From Enoplolaimus lenunculus (Eukaryota; Nematoda; Enoplea; Enoplida; Thoracostomopsidae), in the NCBI GenBank assembly GCA_030248215.1, contig JASANG010000025.1, positions 1 to 64,000 on the forward strand: DNA of 64,000 nt, in the 5' to 3' direction. Shown here piece after piece: positions 47,845-59,999 of this stretch. Positions within the stretch are counted from its first letter, which is position 1, and every line of letters starts with the position of its first letter. The translations under genes and the position numbers were made by a program. The notes below the pieces were generated by a model that saw nothing but the letters and a program-made list of their open reading frames with translations, did not search any database and was not told where the DNA came from.

Positions 47845-50060
47845 ATACCGCATCAATTATGTACCGAAACATGTATATTGGGGCCGAAAAAAACAACTAA
47901 AATATTGGCCCTCAAGGTAGAATCAGCAAACCGTTAACAAATATGGGTTGAGCAAGGCAGTGTCTTAGATGACAAAAATAAATACGAACTGGGAATGGCT
48001 AAACACCTTAGCGCCATTCCACTCTCGCTACAGCCTCAGTGATGTTATAATTCCCAAAATTCACCTTCACGTCCAATTTTATTTTTCCACTTTGACACCC
48101 AGTTGTCAATTCGCAATCTGGCAGGCATGAGTGAGATACTGAGCGTAAGTATATTATACAAAACAACAAATACTAATAATAAGATTAAGTTCTATAGCGA
48201 AAAGATAGTTTTTATCATACCAAAATACGTAATTCATAAGTTGTGAAATCTTAAATTCTATGCTAATCGACTATCTTCAGGCTTAATAGGATCGGAATAA
48301 CCGCTACCGGAAAACATAAGAAAGCGTTGTGTTCCGGATAAAAATATTAATATTTTTTGATTTAAGATAACCCGTTGTCATTGATGTTCTTAGCAGATTT
48401 TCAAATTAATTTCGAGATAAATAATTAGACTATTCAATACCCAAATATAATCTTGACAAAATATTGGTACGTATAAACATAAAAATATACTTTCAAAATT
48501 CCAAGACGAAAAGAATTTTTGTTCTTTGAAAAATGGACTGAGATCGGCACATTTGCTATTTAGCACACACATATCAGATGTTCAGTTGTTAACTTTTACA
48601 TTTTTCCGCTCTGTTTCGTCAAGTTTATCTTGTGACAAAATGTAAAATCGCAGTGCCTATATAGTTCAAATAGTTATAGCAATTATATGATACTTTTTCA
48701 GACACAAAAACTTGTCATTTTTTTCACTTAAAAATATTAAAACAATAATTTTCGCTTCATTAATAACGTTCAATATGTTTCTATCTGATCAAAATTCGGA
48801 TTCAGTATGAGTACCGGTAGGTATGTGCAAAAGAGTGCTGAACTGGAACTGTCCAGTCTTCTAAACAATTTTTACATATCTACGCTTATACAGCAAAAAT
48901 AATGTTTAAGGATGTCCCCCTGGCCTTCTGTGATGCAGTTTACTCAAAAGCATCCTTGTAAATAGAAGTGAGGTGTAGTTCCGGACCGTAGGAGTAGACT
49001 TGGCCGCCCCATATGGCAGGCAGCCAAATATGAGGATATAGGGCGAAGTCTAAAATGAAGTTTTCTCTGTTCACAATTTTTTGCCTCAAAAGTAAGCTGA
49101 AACTTTTTGGCTGGAATAACAACCGAAAAATATTTCCATTTATGAAATTTTTCTTGTACTCTGCTTACTCACTATAATTGAGCTTAAAACGGCCTGAATA
49201 AACGAAAGTTACACGAAGATGGAATAATTGCATACATAACATGTAAATTAACATTAAAAATCACCGAATTCTTGCTAATTATTTGTTCGGCATATCGCTG
49301 CTATTTTTATGGGACAGTCGGGCGGCACTTTTCTTTTCGTCGGAGCTCCCGTGAAAAAATCCCTCCGACGGTGGGATGGGGAGGGTCCCCAACACTGTAC
49401 TCTGACAAGACCAGTGGTCATCATGGTTGGCGACATTTAAGCTTATGAATCTAAAATTAATGTTTACTATTAGAAACATTTAAACATTTAAACGTTATCT
49501 CGTTGTTAACAATTAACTGTTATATTTAGCTGAATTGAGCCGAAAAGAAAAATGATATCTATTTCAAAGCATTGAAAAATCCTATTCCCATAAAGAGCGA
49601 ACATCGGGAGACAAATTCTGTTAAACTGCGCTTTATGCGTGAGTAAAATAATCGACATAACGCGTATGTTTCAATGTCTATAACCCATCTGTCATGCGTG
49701 AAAATACTCTCCTTTTATCGAATGGGAGGATGCAGTATAACGGAAATAAATTATCTTTGTATAAGTGAGAGTAATGACTGATAGTCTGTAGACGGCCAAG
49801 AATGCCGAATTTTGTCTCAACGATTATACCCTGAAACCGAACTTATCAGTGAGTAGAGTTCAAAGATATCAAATATCTAATTATAAGTATTAGCTTCATG
49901 CCAGAAGCTTTCTTAGCATACTCCTGCGAAAATCTGTCAAAAACATTTTAAGCATAAATTGAACGCAGGTGTTAAAATTTAAAATTTTTGAATAATTACG
50001 ATTAAGTATCGTACACAATTAAAATGTACGATAATGTATCAAATTATCATCTTAATGGTT

Positions 50061-50222
50061 CGGACCCGTAGTGATTGGAGGCCAAGGAGCACTCAGACAC
50101 CTGAAAATTTTTTGGTCACCTCTAGAAAATTTTCAATCTTGCTCGTAAGTCAACGAAAACCTTTTTATGCCTCTCCTGAAAATTTTTGGCCCCCCTAGCA
50201 AGGTAAACTGACTACGAATCTG
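50061..50222. mobile_element. Copy of the CGGGCCCGTAGCC MITE family
   Basis: Ends CGGACCCGTAG and, reversed, ACAGATTCGTAGTC. The interior shares CACCTCTAGAAAATTTTCAA and CCCCCCTAGCAAGG with 43665-43819. Confidence 0.6.
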
Positions 50223-50876
50223 TAAAGGCTGATTTTCAGAAATAGCAATCAGATGGATTCATTTCACAAACACTCTGACTCAGCTTGAATTTGGAAGGAA
50301 AATGTTTGCGTCTATTACAATTGCATCCGCTTATTTTTTATAATTATATAAAAGTTGCAATCACAATGAAGAAGACAATTTCACTCAATTTCCCGTCAAT
50401 TTAAAATTTAAAATATGAAAATTTGTCAGTAAAAATTATATTTTATAACACAGATAAATCGTATCAATTTTGACAGCAGCCACACAAAACGCAGGTATTT
50501 GTAGCAACATGTGATAAAACGCTGGTGAACAAAGCGAGCGAAAAGCCAAACACAATTTTAGTATTAAATTTTAATACAATCCTAGGATAAGCCAGTGTGC
50601 GTTACGTTGGACGTTACTACGGAAACCGATGTCAGTTACAAGACGTAGTTACGCACATCGCTGCGTGTCACTTATTTCACTCAAAGTCAAGTTGAATCTT
50701 GTTTGTGTAATCACAAAGCCACTACGACTCAACGAAAACTTTTAAACATCACGAAAATTTTACCATAAAAACAAAATATAAGTACCGTTCTCTTGCTTTC
50801 AAAGCACTGTTATATTTTCACAGGCTTCTCAAGGCTTGTTCCAGATCCTAGCATTACATATTGACAGCACTGTAAA

Positions 50877-51139
50877 CAAAGTTTGGCCAACCCCGCACGC
50901 CAAGGGCGTTAAAAATTAACAAAACTTTGGCCAACCCCGCACGCCAAGGGCGTTAAAAATTAACAAAAGTTTGGCCAACCCCGCACGCCAAGGGCGTTAA
51001 AAATTAACAAAAGATTGGCCAACACCGCACGCCAAGGGCGTTAAAAATTAACAAAACTTTGGCCAACCCCGCACGCCAAGGGCGTTAAAAATTAACAAAA
51101 GTTTGGCCAACCCCACACGCCAAGGGCGTTAAAAATTAC
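50877..51139. repeat. 44-bp satellite, six copies
   Basis: Exact 44-bp period, units starting at 50881, 50925, 50969, 51013, 51057 and 51101. Each holds the palindrome TTTGGCCAA, then CCCCGCACGCCAAGGGCG and TTAAAAATTAAC. Units differ at one or two positions. TTGGC and GCCAA within a unit form an inverted pair. Confidence 0.97.
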
Positions 51140-51330
51140 ACGATTCAAACAAGGTTAAATAATTTGTCAACACCTCGCATATAGGTTGTCTTTAGTAGCA
51201 ATCGGTATGCTCGGTATGAACACCTTTAACGAGCTTTTACGAAGTCAAATTAGCGACAAAAAATGACTAGTCAAACCCTTCCCGTTTCCGCGATGAAAAC
51301 TTTTTCTTTCGTTCCATTGAACATTTAGAC

Positions 51331-51504
51331 CAGTGGCGGATCTAGGATTTCTTGGGGTGTTGGGATATGATATCGACTTTAACATGTACGTTACACGAAA
51401 CTCTTGACACGTTTCGTAATTGGATTTTTAGCTGTTAAAAACTATGAGGCTTGCAGCCGGACGGATGGTATCCGATTTTAAAATTCCCCTTAGATCCGTC
51501 CTTG
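51331..51504. mobile_element. hAT MITE, 174 bp, with near-perfect target duplication
   Basis: Starts CAGTGGCGGATCTAGG and ends, reversed, CAAGGACGGATCTAAGG. Flanks ATTTAGAC and ATTTCGAC match at 7 of 8. Same family of ends as 33470-33639 but a different interior. Confidence 0.8.
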
Positions 51505-51861
51505 ATTTCGACATTTTGAGCACTTAAATCATCAGGAGGGAAACTTTAATTAATATTCTAGGTGGAACTTTGATATCTCAATGCTGGATAAAATTTAATT
51601 GATTTTGAACACGCAGTCAGGCCAAACTGTTTAAATTACTTGTTGCTATTCCAGGATTTTGTACCACTCCAAGCTGTTTATTGATAATTATAATTATTTG
51701 CAATAATATTTTCAGTAAACTTTAAAAAGTAATTCAAAGTTTCGAACGCATAAAATAGAGCAATTCACAAGTTGACGCTTTGCTTAGGACAAAAATATGT
51801 CAAACTATTTTATTCAGCTTTCTAAGTTCCTGTATCTGAACAAGCGGTTGCTACACAAAAT

Positions 51862-51862
<1 letters not shown>

Positions 51863-51923
<61 letters not shown>
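51863..51923. repeat. (TA)n microsatellite
   Basis: About 60 bases of uninterrupted TA. Frames across it read as Ile-Tyr repeats and are not genes. Confidence 0.97.
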
Positions 51924-51926
<3 letters not shown>

Positions 51927-52344
51927 GGTACGCGTCTTGTCTACGGATCTCAGCAGGTGATCTGAACAATATTTTTGTTTGTCGCCGATTTTCATATAGG
52001 TCGTCTGATATATACAAAAACTTCGATTAAACTTCTTAACAGGTATACAGACAGAGGCATGCAAAATTGCACTGCGCGCAGTTTAAGCAGTGATTTGAAA
52101 CTTTACGCAGAAAATTTTACACAAAATCGTAGTTGGGTGGCATTTGATGCAGAAACTAGTATGATTGCATGCGTGTCTTAAGCCCAGTTGAAGATTCCGG
52201 GTTGACGGCGGGCTTTTGCATTCATGATTTCTTAATCTAACGTGTTTCAAGTGACTCGTTACGCTTATAATTTTTCGGCTTCTTCCGGCCCTTAGCCATA
52301 AAGATAAAAATTGGACTATTTTGAAACAAAATATAGCCTTCAAT

Positions 52345-54515
52345 AATCACGAAACAGTCTCGCAGTTCCTAGCAAACCGATGCCCGTTTAAGATCTAAAG
52401 TTATCCCATCAGCTCTTTTGATAGATATCAATAAATACGACATCGACTTGTTTACACCCAAGTTGGCTCGTAACCACTCTAAGGTAGTGTCACTTTTGAA
52501 GCTTCCCAACAATGTATTAACTGGTTACACCTACTTCTAATTGATCTAAGATGCATTAAATTTTTTTAATTAGCTATATCAAAGAAGGCTTCGTTTAAGC
52601 TTATCGAATTAGACTTACAAGTAAACTTATACATACTAATTGTTTTGTAGGACGAAGCTTTAATATATAAATGGTGGGTCAGCCCCCTTTTTGGTTTCTG
52701 CCTATGTTTTTATGCATATTTTCAGTGGGGAACACAAGCACAAGAAACAACTTTTTGAATTTTTATAAAAATCAGCGCAGATTTAAGGGTGTGAAGATGT
52801 ATCACCCTGCACCGGCCTGGCCGTTCTGAAAACTTTACCGTGAAAATGGTATATACACTAGAACCTCAACATTGTGACCCCTTTTCAAAATTCACTCAAC
52901 GTCCATGGTCGAACAATGTCGTACATTATTCCTAAACATGGGTGGTAAATAACCTCATCGATCATATAGTGTCTATAAGAGTTGTTCCAAATCCCATTCT
53001 TAAGTACAATCGAAAACGATCAAACCAAACAAAAGAACAAAGAACAACTCATTGTAAGGTTTCCTAAACATATTGTTCAATATTTTAGTTTGATAGGGTT
53101 GAGTCTAAACAAAATAAATTGGATTTAACTTCCGCAACTCACAATATGCAAAAGTGGCTACACTAGAAGTTTTTATTGAATTGTCGCGATATACCGTTTA
53201 AAGTTTAACCTTGAAATGTTAGACAATTTTGCTGTGCTATTTGATCTTATTGCAATATTGCAAAAATTACCATCGTACTTTACTGAAGTGCGATACAGAA
53301 GCTATAAACGACCGATAGACGTTTTTAAGCACGTAATTTTTTTCAATTTGCTGCGGTTATCGGAACAGGTTGTGCCTTTTAGAACTTAGTGCGTGTTCGG
53401 CATTTCTACATATTATTCCTACAGTTTTGTCGAAAGTTTTCAATTATAACATAACTCAAAAACTACTTAGATTCTATATTTTAGGCTTGGACGAAAAAAT
53501 TTTAACCCCCCTCCCAGCAAGCTGAGCTAACTACGGGCGTGAATGAACGCAAAAATTTTGAGTCATTTGCGTGATTTGTTCAGTCAGAAACTCATAATAA
53601 CGTCATATATGCTTGAATATCTAGGAGCCACATTCTCATTAGTTTAGAAATGTATTTCTAGTCAATTAAAAATTAAGGCAAACAAACGTTCTATGTGCTT
53701 CAAATCTACGTGCTCATACGTTCATCCTGTAACTGAGAGGCGCGGTTGCAGAAACAGGGAAATTCGGGATTTAGTGTCAGCCGACACCTCTTGAAAACTC
53801 TAAAGGTGCGTTTCGACACCCTTAATAACGTTCGAAAACTAAAGTTTCGAGTTGGCATTAAAATTATTTAATGCAAAAACAGCGTTGGCTCCACGCTCGC
53901 GAGGGTCTTTAAACTACACTACCTGACGTTTGACTCTTGGTTGCTTACCAAAACTATGTTTTTTGATCGGATTTGATAGTCACTTTTGTTTTGGATCTTA
54001 CCTGCTGACCTCCTGTTTGACAACGACAATGGTTGGAAAACATTGTTCCACTGTCCCTGGGCAGTGAAGTAATTGGTACCATAATGTGGGCTTAATTAAT
54101 ATCGTGTAAGTAAACTTGACACAAACTTTCCAACATTTCTGATCCAATACTATCCACGATCCGTTCTACACAACGCATTCTGGCACTCTGGAAGCTAACA
54201 AGACTTATTCATATATTTTTGTAAATAGTAACAGTTCCAAAAGCAGTGACGAACCACAATGTTTAAATGAATAACGGCCTCCATACGAAATGCAAAATCT
54301 GCAAAAACCATCAAGTGGTAATTCTAATCGTTAAGTGCCAACTTTGCAACGTTTTGAAACTATTAGGGCTCACCAGAATATCTACTCCCCAGTCATTGAG
54401 TCACTAAATATTATTTACGCTCCGGCACTCCCCCAGTTATATAAAATTTGCTCTCCCCTTTAGGCCCATAGCCATGATTTTTAATTATGAGTATGGGCAA
54501 CGAAGAGTATCGTAA
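52345..54515. other. No gene seen
   Basis: AT-rich sequence without a long frame or recognised domain. It contains only a fragment of the CGGGCCCGTAGCC MITE family near 53484-53545. Confidence 0.5.
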
Positions 54516-54517
54516 AG

Positions 54518-54690
54518 CAGGGTTCCAACAAATTCCGATTCCTGCTGAAATTCCAGCAAAATATCTGTTCCGATTTCGATACAAAAAGTTTCACTAGCGA
54601 AAGTGTTAGAACCTCAAGCAGAAAGTCTACTGAAACAGAAGGTAAAGTTTCCGCCGGAATCGGAAGCAGACCTCAGGATCCAACCCAGTG
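54518..54690. repeat. CAGGGTTCCAAC-type repeat, one clear end
   Basis: The start CAGGGTTCCAACAAATTCCG is mirrored by the end CGGAATTTCGTTGGAACCCTG-type sequence of the fragment ending at 25677. The right end here is not clear. Confidence 0.4.
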
Positions 54691-55841
54691 GCTAGCGGGG
54701 GCTAGGGAGGGCTCAGCCCCCTAAAACACGATTGTCACAACTTAGAAAAGACAACGTTGCATATGCGTTGAAAATAGCAGAGAAACCTATAGTCAGAATT
54801 CTGTCAGTTTATAACGTCATCAGCAGTACTAGCAGCTTAGTTGGGATTTTATTTCGGGCGGGTATAAACCTCACTTTTATAAAACATTCGTTTTATCGTT
54901 CACAGAAGACGAGAAATTTGTTGAGACTACTTACGTTTTTGTAAAAGCCTACATAGCTGTCTACTCCTCGACTCTCAAAAATATCGCGAAGGGCTGTGTT
55001 CAAACCCGTCATCAGGGTCACTATCCTTTGCAGTTGTTATGTTGCATTGCCATTTCTCGTTAAATGACAATTATCCGTTACACATAATGAAAAAAAATCA
55101 ATATTGTGGTCTCTTGGGACCACTTACATTTTTATAGTTTTTATCTGCACGCTGTGTCGACTTGTATGTGGGTTGTTGAAGTAGTGGTGGTAGTTTTTTT
55201 ACTTTTTTTACTTTAAACTACAAAGTGGTAAAGTTTCCCCAAGGATGGATGTGAGGCAGCCTGCGGACGCCTTTGTTTCCATAAGATTTTTTCCAGCAGC
55301 CCTGAAAAAACCGTTAGAAGCAAAAAAACTTCAAAAAGTTGGGTTATTAATGAAAAATCCCTACCACGTTTGTGTAGTATTAGGGCGGTTATTACAAAAG
55401 TGCCGAAAAGTTACAAGAAATTAGTTAGAACGAACATAAAAACTTAGAACAACTGGAAACTGTTTCAATTTCGCACAGCTACAAATTTTGTTAAAATCAA
55501 GTTAATCTATGATGAGATCAATTGAAGTTCATTTACTGCTACCGATCTTAAAAACGATAGAAAGTCAAAATTTCATTTCCATTGTGATTTTTAGTTTCAC
55601 TTGTGCAATATCTTCCGATTTCCCATTGAAATGTTTAGGTTTCAATTTACATATATGACTTCCAAAATCTCATTTTAAAACTAGTCCTGTTTTGATTTTC
55701 CCAATTTCCTTCTGTTATACTTTTTTAGCTAAACGGTAGTGGGCACAATGTGTTTCTAATTTCAACATGGCAGGCACAAGATAAAATAGACGACGCATAA
55801 AACAGTGATGTATCACAAGTATAATAAAATTTGCTGAATTA

Positions 55842-55983
55842 CGGTTGCGTTTACGTCCGGCGCGGCCGTGCGAACGGTGATGGACGGCGCCGCACGGATG
55901 ACGCACGGTGACGGGCGGACCCGTACGAGTAACACAACGAACCGGGTGACGGACGGCGCCGGACGTCAAGTAAAGCGCAACCC
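55842..55983. mobile_element. GC-rich MITE with TTA target duplication
   Basis: Ends GGTTGCGTTTACGTCCGGCGC-like on the left and, reversed, GGGTTGCGCTTTACTTGACG on the right, flanked by TTA on both sides. The interior repeats GGACGGCGCCG. The TTA duplication suggests the PIF/Harbinger group. It is far more GC-rich than its surroundings. Confidence 0.65.
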
Positions 55984-56057
55984 TTAGTGTCTATGACCCG
56001 TTCCGCAAAATCGAAAAATATATCTTAGGAATTCAGCGTTAAAGTAAAAATCACGAC

Positions 56058-56200
56058 AGTTCGCCGCTCCACTATTTGCCGGTCAACAACTTGCAATTCG
56101 AAATGTTATGCACTCGACAATTTCTCGCCCATCAACTTGCTTAATAGGCTAAGGAAAATGTCGGCGACGAATTGTCGGAAATCCGGCAAAATACAACTGA
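56058..56200. mobile_element. Decayed copy of the CGACAA/TTGTCG element
   Basis: CGACAGTTCGCCG, CAACAACTTGC, CGACAATTTCTCG and, near the far end, GACGAATTGTCG. The units are recognisable but eroded. Confidence 0.45.
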
Positions 56201-56999
56201 TCTGATTATCACTGCAGAGATTTCAACTCTTACAATAAGCGACGTATTTTAAATGCTATAGTCTATTTTAGCACTGAGAACATTGTAAATACTAAGATGC
56301 GACCGAGACTGGGCACGCGTCATTTCAAGTTTAGCGAGCGAAAAGCCAGCGTATGCCACATTTTTAGGCTTTTTGGAGTCAGCCCAGACATGCAAAGGTA
56401 CAGATATAAACACTCCAGCGAAGTCATAATTGAATTCCAATTAAAAATTTAATTTTATAACGGTTCTGGAGGGGATATATTTGAACGAAACATTTCAAGT
56501 TAAAATTTTGTAAAGTAACCTGCATGTCGTGTAGGCAGTGTAACCAAAACTCAGACAGTCAGCCTTCTCTGATTCAGAGCGTCCGGAGTGAGTATCGATT
56601 CATTAATCTCAACCATTTCACCACTATATCGTTAATTACTGGCTATTATAGAAGGAACGCTAAGAAAATCATTTATTTAGTAACTCAGCAGCGAAACAGC
56701 AATATGTATATATACGAATATTAACTCGTAACGTTTGAGTTTTAAGTAGCGCAAATGCAAACGTACGCAATACATCATTGCCCATTTAAGAGACAATGAC
56801 CTGACCTACCTACACGACACGAAGACAACAGAGCTGAATCGTTGCAGACGCAATTTGACCTCATCATCACAATTCTTTACTAAATTTGATCGTTTTAAAT
56901 TCGTATTCTCTGGCGCCGATGGTTTTAACATATGGCGAAATTTTACCAAGTATATGGGCCCCTCAATAAAAAATAAATGTATTCTTAATACAATAAACC

Positions 57000-57570
57000 G
57001 ACACTGTGGCTGCGCATGCCATTGGCAGCATTGCACGTTTACTCCACTCCAAGTTTTTAAGCTGAGGAATAGCAATGTACTATTTTGTCGTGCTTGCAAC
57101 ACCGATTTTGTAACAAAAAGTTACATTGCTAATAAGTCTCATGATTGAACGTTTACGTTAGCTAAAACTAATGTATCGGTACCGAAATGTTGTATTTCGT
57201 TGAATCCATGGCCACTTTAAGCCCTTTGGCTGTGTCACTCCAGGTAGGATCGATCATGACATCAGATTTTTACTAAGCAGCTGAATGAACGGGATAGGGG
57301 TGCGAACAAGCAGCCTATGATTTTTAGCATACGCTCTCATTGCACCGTGTAACTCAAATCTCAAACTTCTATTAGTCGGCTATAATTGTCGACAAGTATG
57401 GTGTTGCCGACCCGCATACGATACAGTGCAATGCATAACAGCATTTGCAGTTATGCACGCACAACCATATCTCACGTGTTTACAAGCTGAGGAACAGGTA
57501 TTACATCAACATACAACAATGCTTTTGTAACCAAAAGTTACATCTGTTAATAATATGAAATGATCTATTA
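57000..57570. repeat. Diverged duplication of about 430 bp offset with a SINE-like unit between
   Basis: AAGCTGAGGAATAGC to AACAAAAAGTTACATTGC at about 57058-57130 recurs as AAGCTGAGGAACAGG to AACCAAAAGTTACATCTG at about 57483-57550. Between them, 57250-57390 resembles the unit at 890-1010 (ACTAAGCAGCTG; ATTAGTCGGCTAT), a third SINE-like copy. Confidence 0.45.
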
Positions 57571-59586
57571 CACAACCACAAGCTTAGGTTTTACTGCACG
57601 TATCCGCTCCCTAAGTATGACATCAATCAAAGTATTCCGCCCCATCTAAGCATACCCATTAATGTTTCTCATAGTAATTTCAATAGATCAAAACGCCAAG
57701 ATGTGCAGTGGACCAAGCTGAATTTTTACTGGGAAATGGTCATGACCAACTGGTATGCCAAACCTTTATGTGACTTCATAGAACAACATAACGTTGGTCT
57801 TAAGAGTTAAAAGGATCTTAGTGGAACCTCTAGAAAATTCTACAGAATAAGCTGAACGCTAAGAGACATCTCCGAATATTATTTGAACGAGTCGCTGTTG
57901 AGCGATATAGTTTTAAAACAGATCTGCTAAAGAACTAATGTTTTCAGATGAGAGAATAATTGCTCAATTCTCAAAACGCTTAAATTATTCCTTGTTCTAA
58001 ATGTGTTTTCATGGCCTAGGTTTACCTCAATAGTCACTTATTTACCAAAGAAGCATTTGCGCAAACTAATCAGATTACTGTGGAAATAGTATAACCTACC
58101 CTTTTAGAATTTGTGAAGCAAAATAAGAGAAAAATATGACTGTGTGTCAGGGATGAAAGCTGGACAATTTGCGGTCGTCCAATCGAGCCCCACCTGGCAC
58201 ATGAAAATAACAGTTATATAACAAAAAACTAACAGCATATCAGCGATTTTTATTTTGATTTTATATATATTTAAAGCAAATATTCTGTCTTCTCGCGAAT
58301 TTAATTTTTATTAAGCACTGTTTTAAACTGAACTTAGTAGCAAGCTAAGGATAGAAAAATGCAATAAACTATATATAAAAATAGTAAATGTTTAGTCTGC
58401 CGAAAAAAATTTTAGCTTCCTTTTGACCTAAAGATTTTCACAGCTAAAACAAGTTCATGTTCTGTTTCAAGCCATATTTTTGCGCCATGTTGAGCCGCCA
58501 TTTCTGCCTCGTCCTACTCCGTTGCATGAGGTCCTACTTGGACGTATGCCCCACTTTCATCTCTGTAAGTTTTAAACGTTTTCTCTTAAGGGTATCAATT
58601 AAAGGCCCTCCTAAGTTGAGAGACTTTAATTATATCCAAGGTTTAAACTTGAGTTTATTAAAAAGTTTATCTACACCTAAGGATTAAGCTTAATGTTAAA
58701 TGTAGTGAAAAGCGTACAAAAGCCTTCGCCAGTCCACTAGCGTTTGAAATGCGCTCTAGTGGCAACCGCAGCCGTCAACAACGTTAAACATTCTTTGCAA
58801 GTTTGACTCACTAAGTCTACTTAATTCGTTTATCGAGAGCATACATTCAATTGTTATAGCGCTCTGTTATTAACCTCCAAAGTTCAAATATGTTCCCATC
58901 GTGTTCCATACATAAGCGAAGTATCAGCGCAAGCAGCAATAAAGTAACGACACTGTGTTGTGGTGGTTCTCACAAGTGATTAGCATTAAAGCGAAGGGTC
59001 ATATTTGAAATTTATACAGATTTGAAAATGAATTATTGAGGCCGCTTTTAATTGATTTTTTATAATCGAAACTTGACCGAAAATTATTGGTCAGATGCAG
59101 TTGTGAAAAATTTAAGGTATGCACCACACATTGATGTAGCAAATGAGCACTAACAGATATTACAAGGGAAGGAACCAATGATTAAAATATGTGGAGCCAA
59201 GGAGATAAAGGGAAACATACAACGGCAAATATATGATCTCATGGTAAGGATCTTATATTGGTATTATGTATATATCTATAAAACAGGCTGCAATGTGATC
59301 TCTTTTCCGCAGTGAAGTCTAACGATCGAAAATCATGCCGTATGCCGTAATTAAAAGCAATTATGGATCAACACAATGAACAGGCTGAACAGTGGTGAAA
59401 ACCACGCAAAGCGAAAAGCCAAACATAATTTTTAGAAGTGTGAAACCGTCAATTACTTCTTGTTTCTTATCCTGTTTTCCGTACAGAATCTTTAGCCGAG
59501 CAGATTAGATAGATTAATTTAATTGAAACACGTAAATCATTGTATTGAAATGTAATAAACAGAGTTCAACAAACTCACTACCATAC

Positions 59587-59729
59587 CTCCATCCAACTTC
59601 ATGAGATAGCGAAAACCGTAAAATGTAATACGATTATCAGTGTGAAAATTTGTGCAGCGAATGAGTAGGAAAACCGCATTCATGTACAAGAATATATTGA
59701 GGAATGTAGGGGTCAGCACCGTATTGTGT
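59587..59729 (-). other. Isolated exon-like frame, hydrophobic
   Basis: A 143-bp open stretch lies between a good acceptor (TTTTGTTATCTCAG) and donor (GGAG then GTATGG). It reads TFLNIFLYMNAVFLLIRCTN then RITFYGFRYLMKLDG, like a membrane segment followed by a soluble part. No neighbouring exon was found. GCGAAAAGCCAA repeats flank it at about 59415 and 59885. Confidence 0.2.
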
Positions 59730-59999
59730 CTGAGATAACAAAAATGAAGCAAAATACATCTGTATATTTTTAAAATTTTATCGGCCTGAAAAAATCACAA
59801 ATCACAAAAATTTATACAAAATCAAAAATCCGGAAATTCCCAAACGGAAAAACCACGCGATATATAATAGTGAAAAACTTTGCCTGTGAAAAGCCAACTG
59901 CAATTTTAGTACTAAATCATAAAATTTTGGTTCATTTGATTCTTATTTGGGAGCCTAGTTTTGATTGGTTCCCCATTGGTCCACCAATGAATCCACACT

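Noticed and set aside
50877-51139. CRISPR-like array
   Set aside because: The 44-bp units are contiguous and nearly identical with no variable spacers, and the host is a eukaryote.
55715-55969. Arg/His-rich 84-codon frame
   Set aside because: It is produced by reading through the GC-rich MITE at 55842-55983.
56806-57148. Overlapping open frames on both strands
   Set aside because: They fall in a duplicated repeat segment, and neither strand shows a domain.
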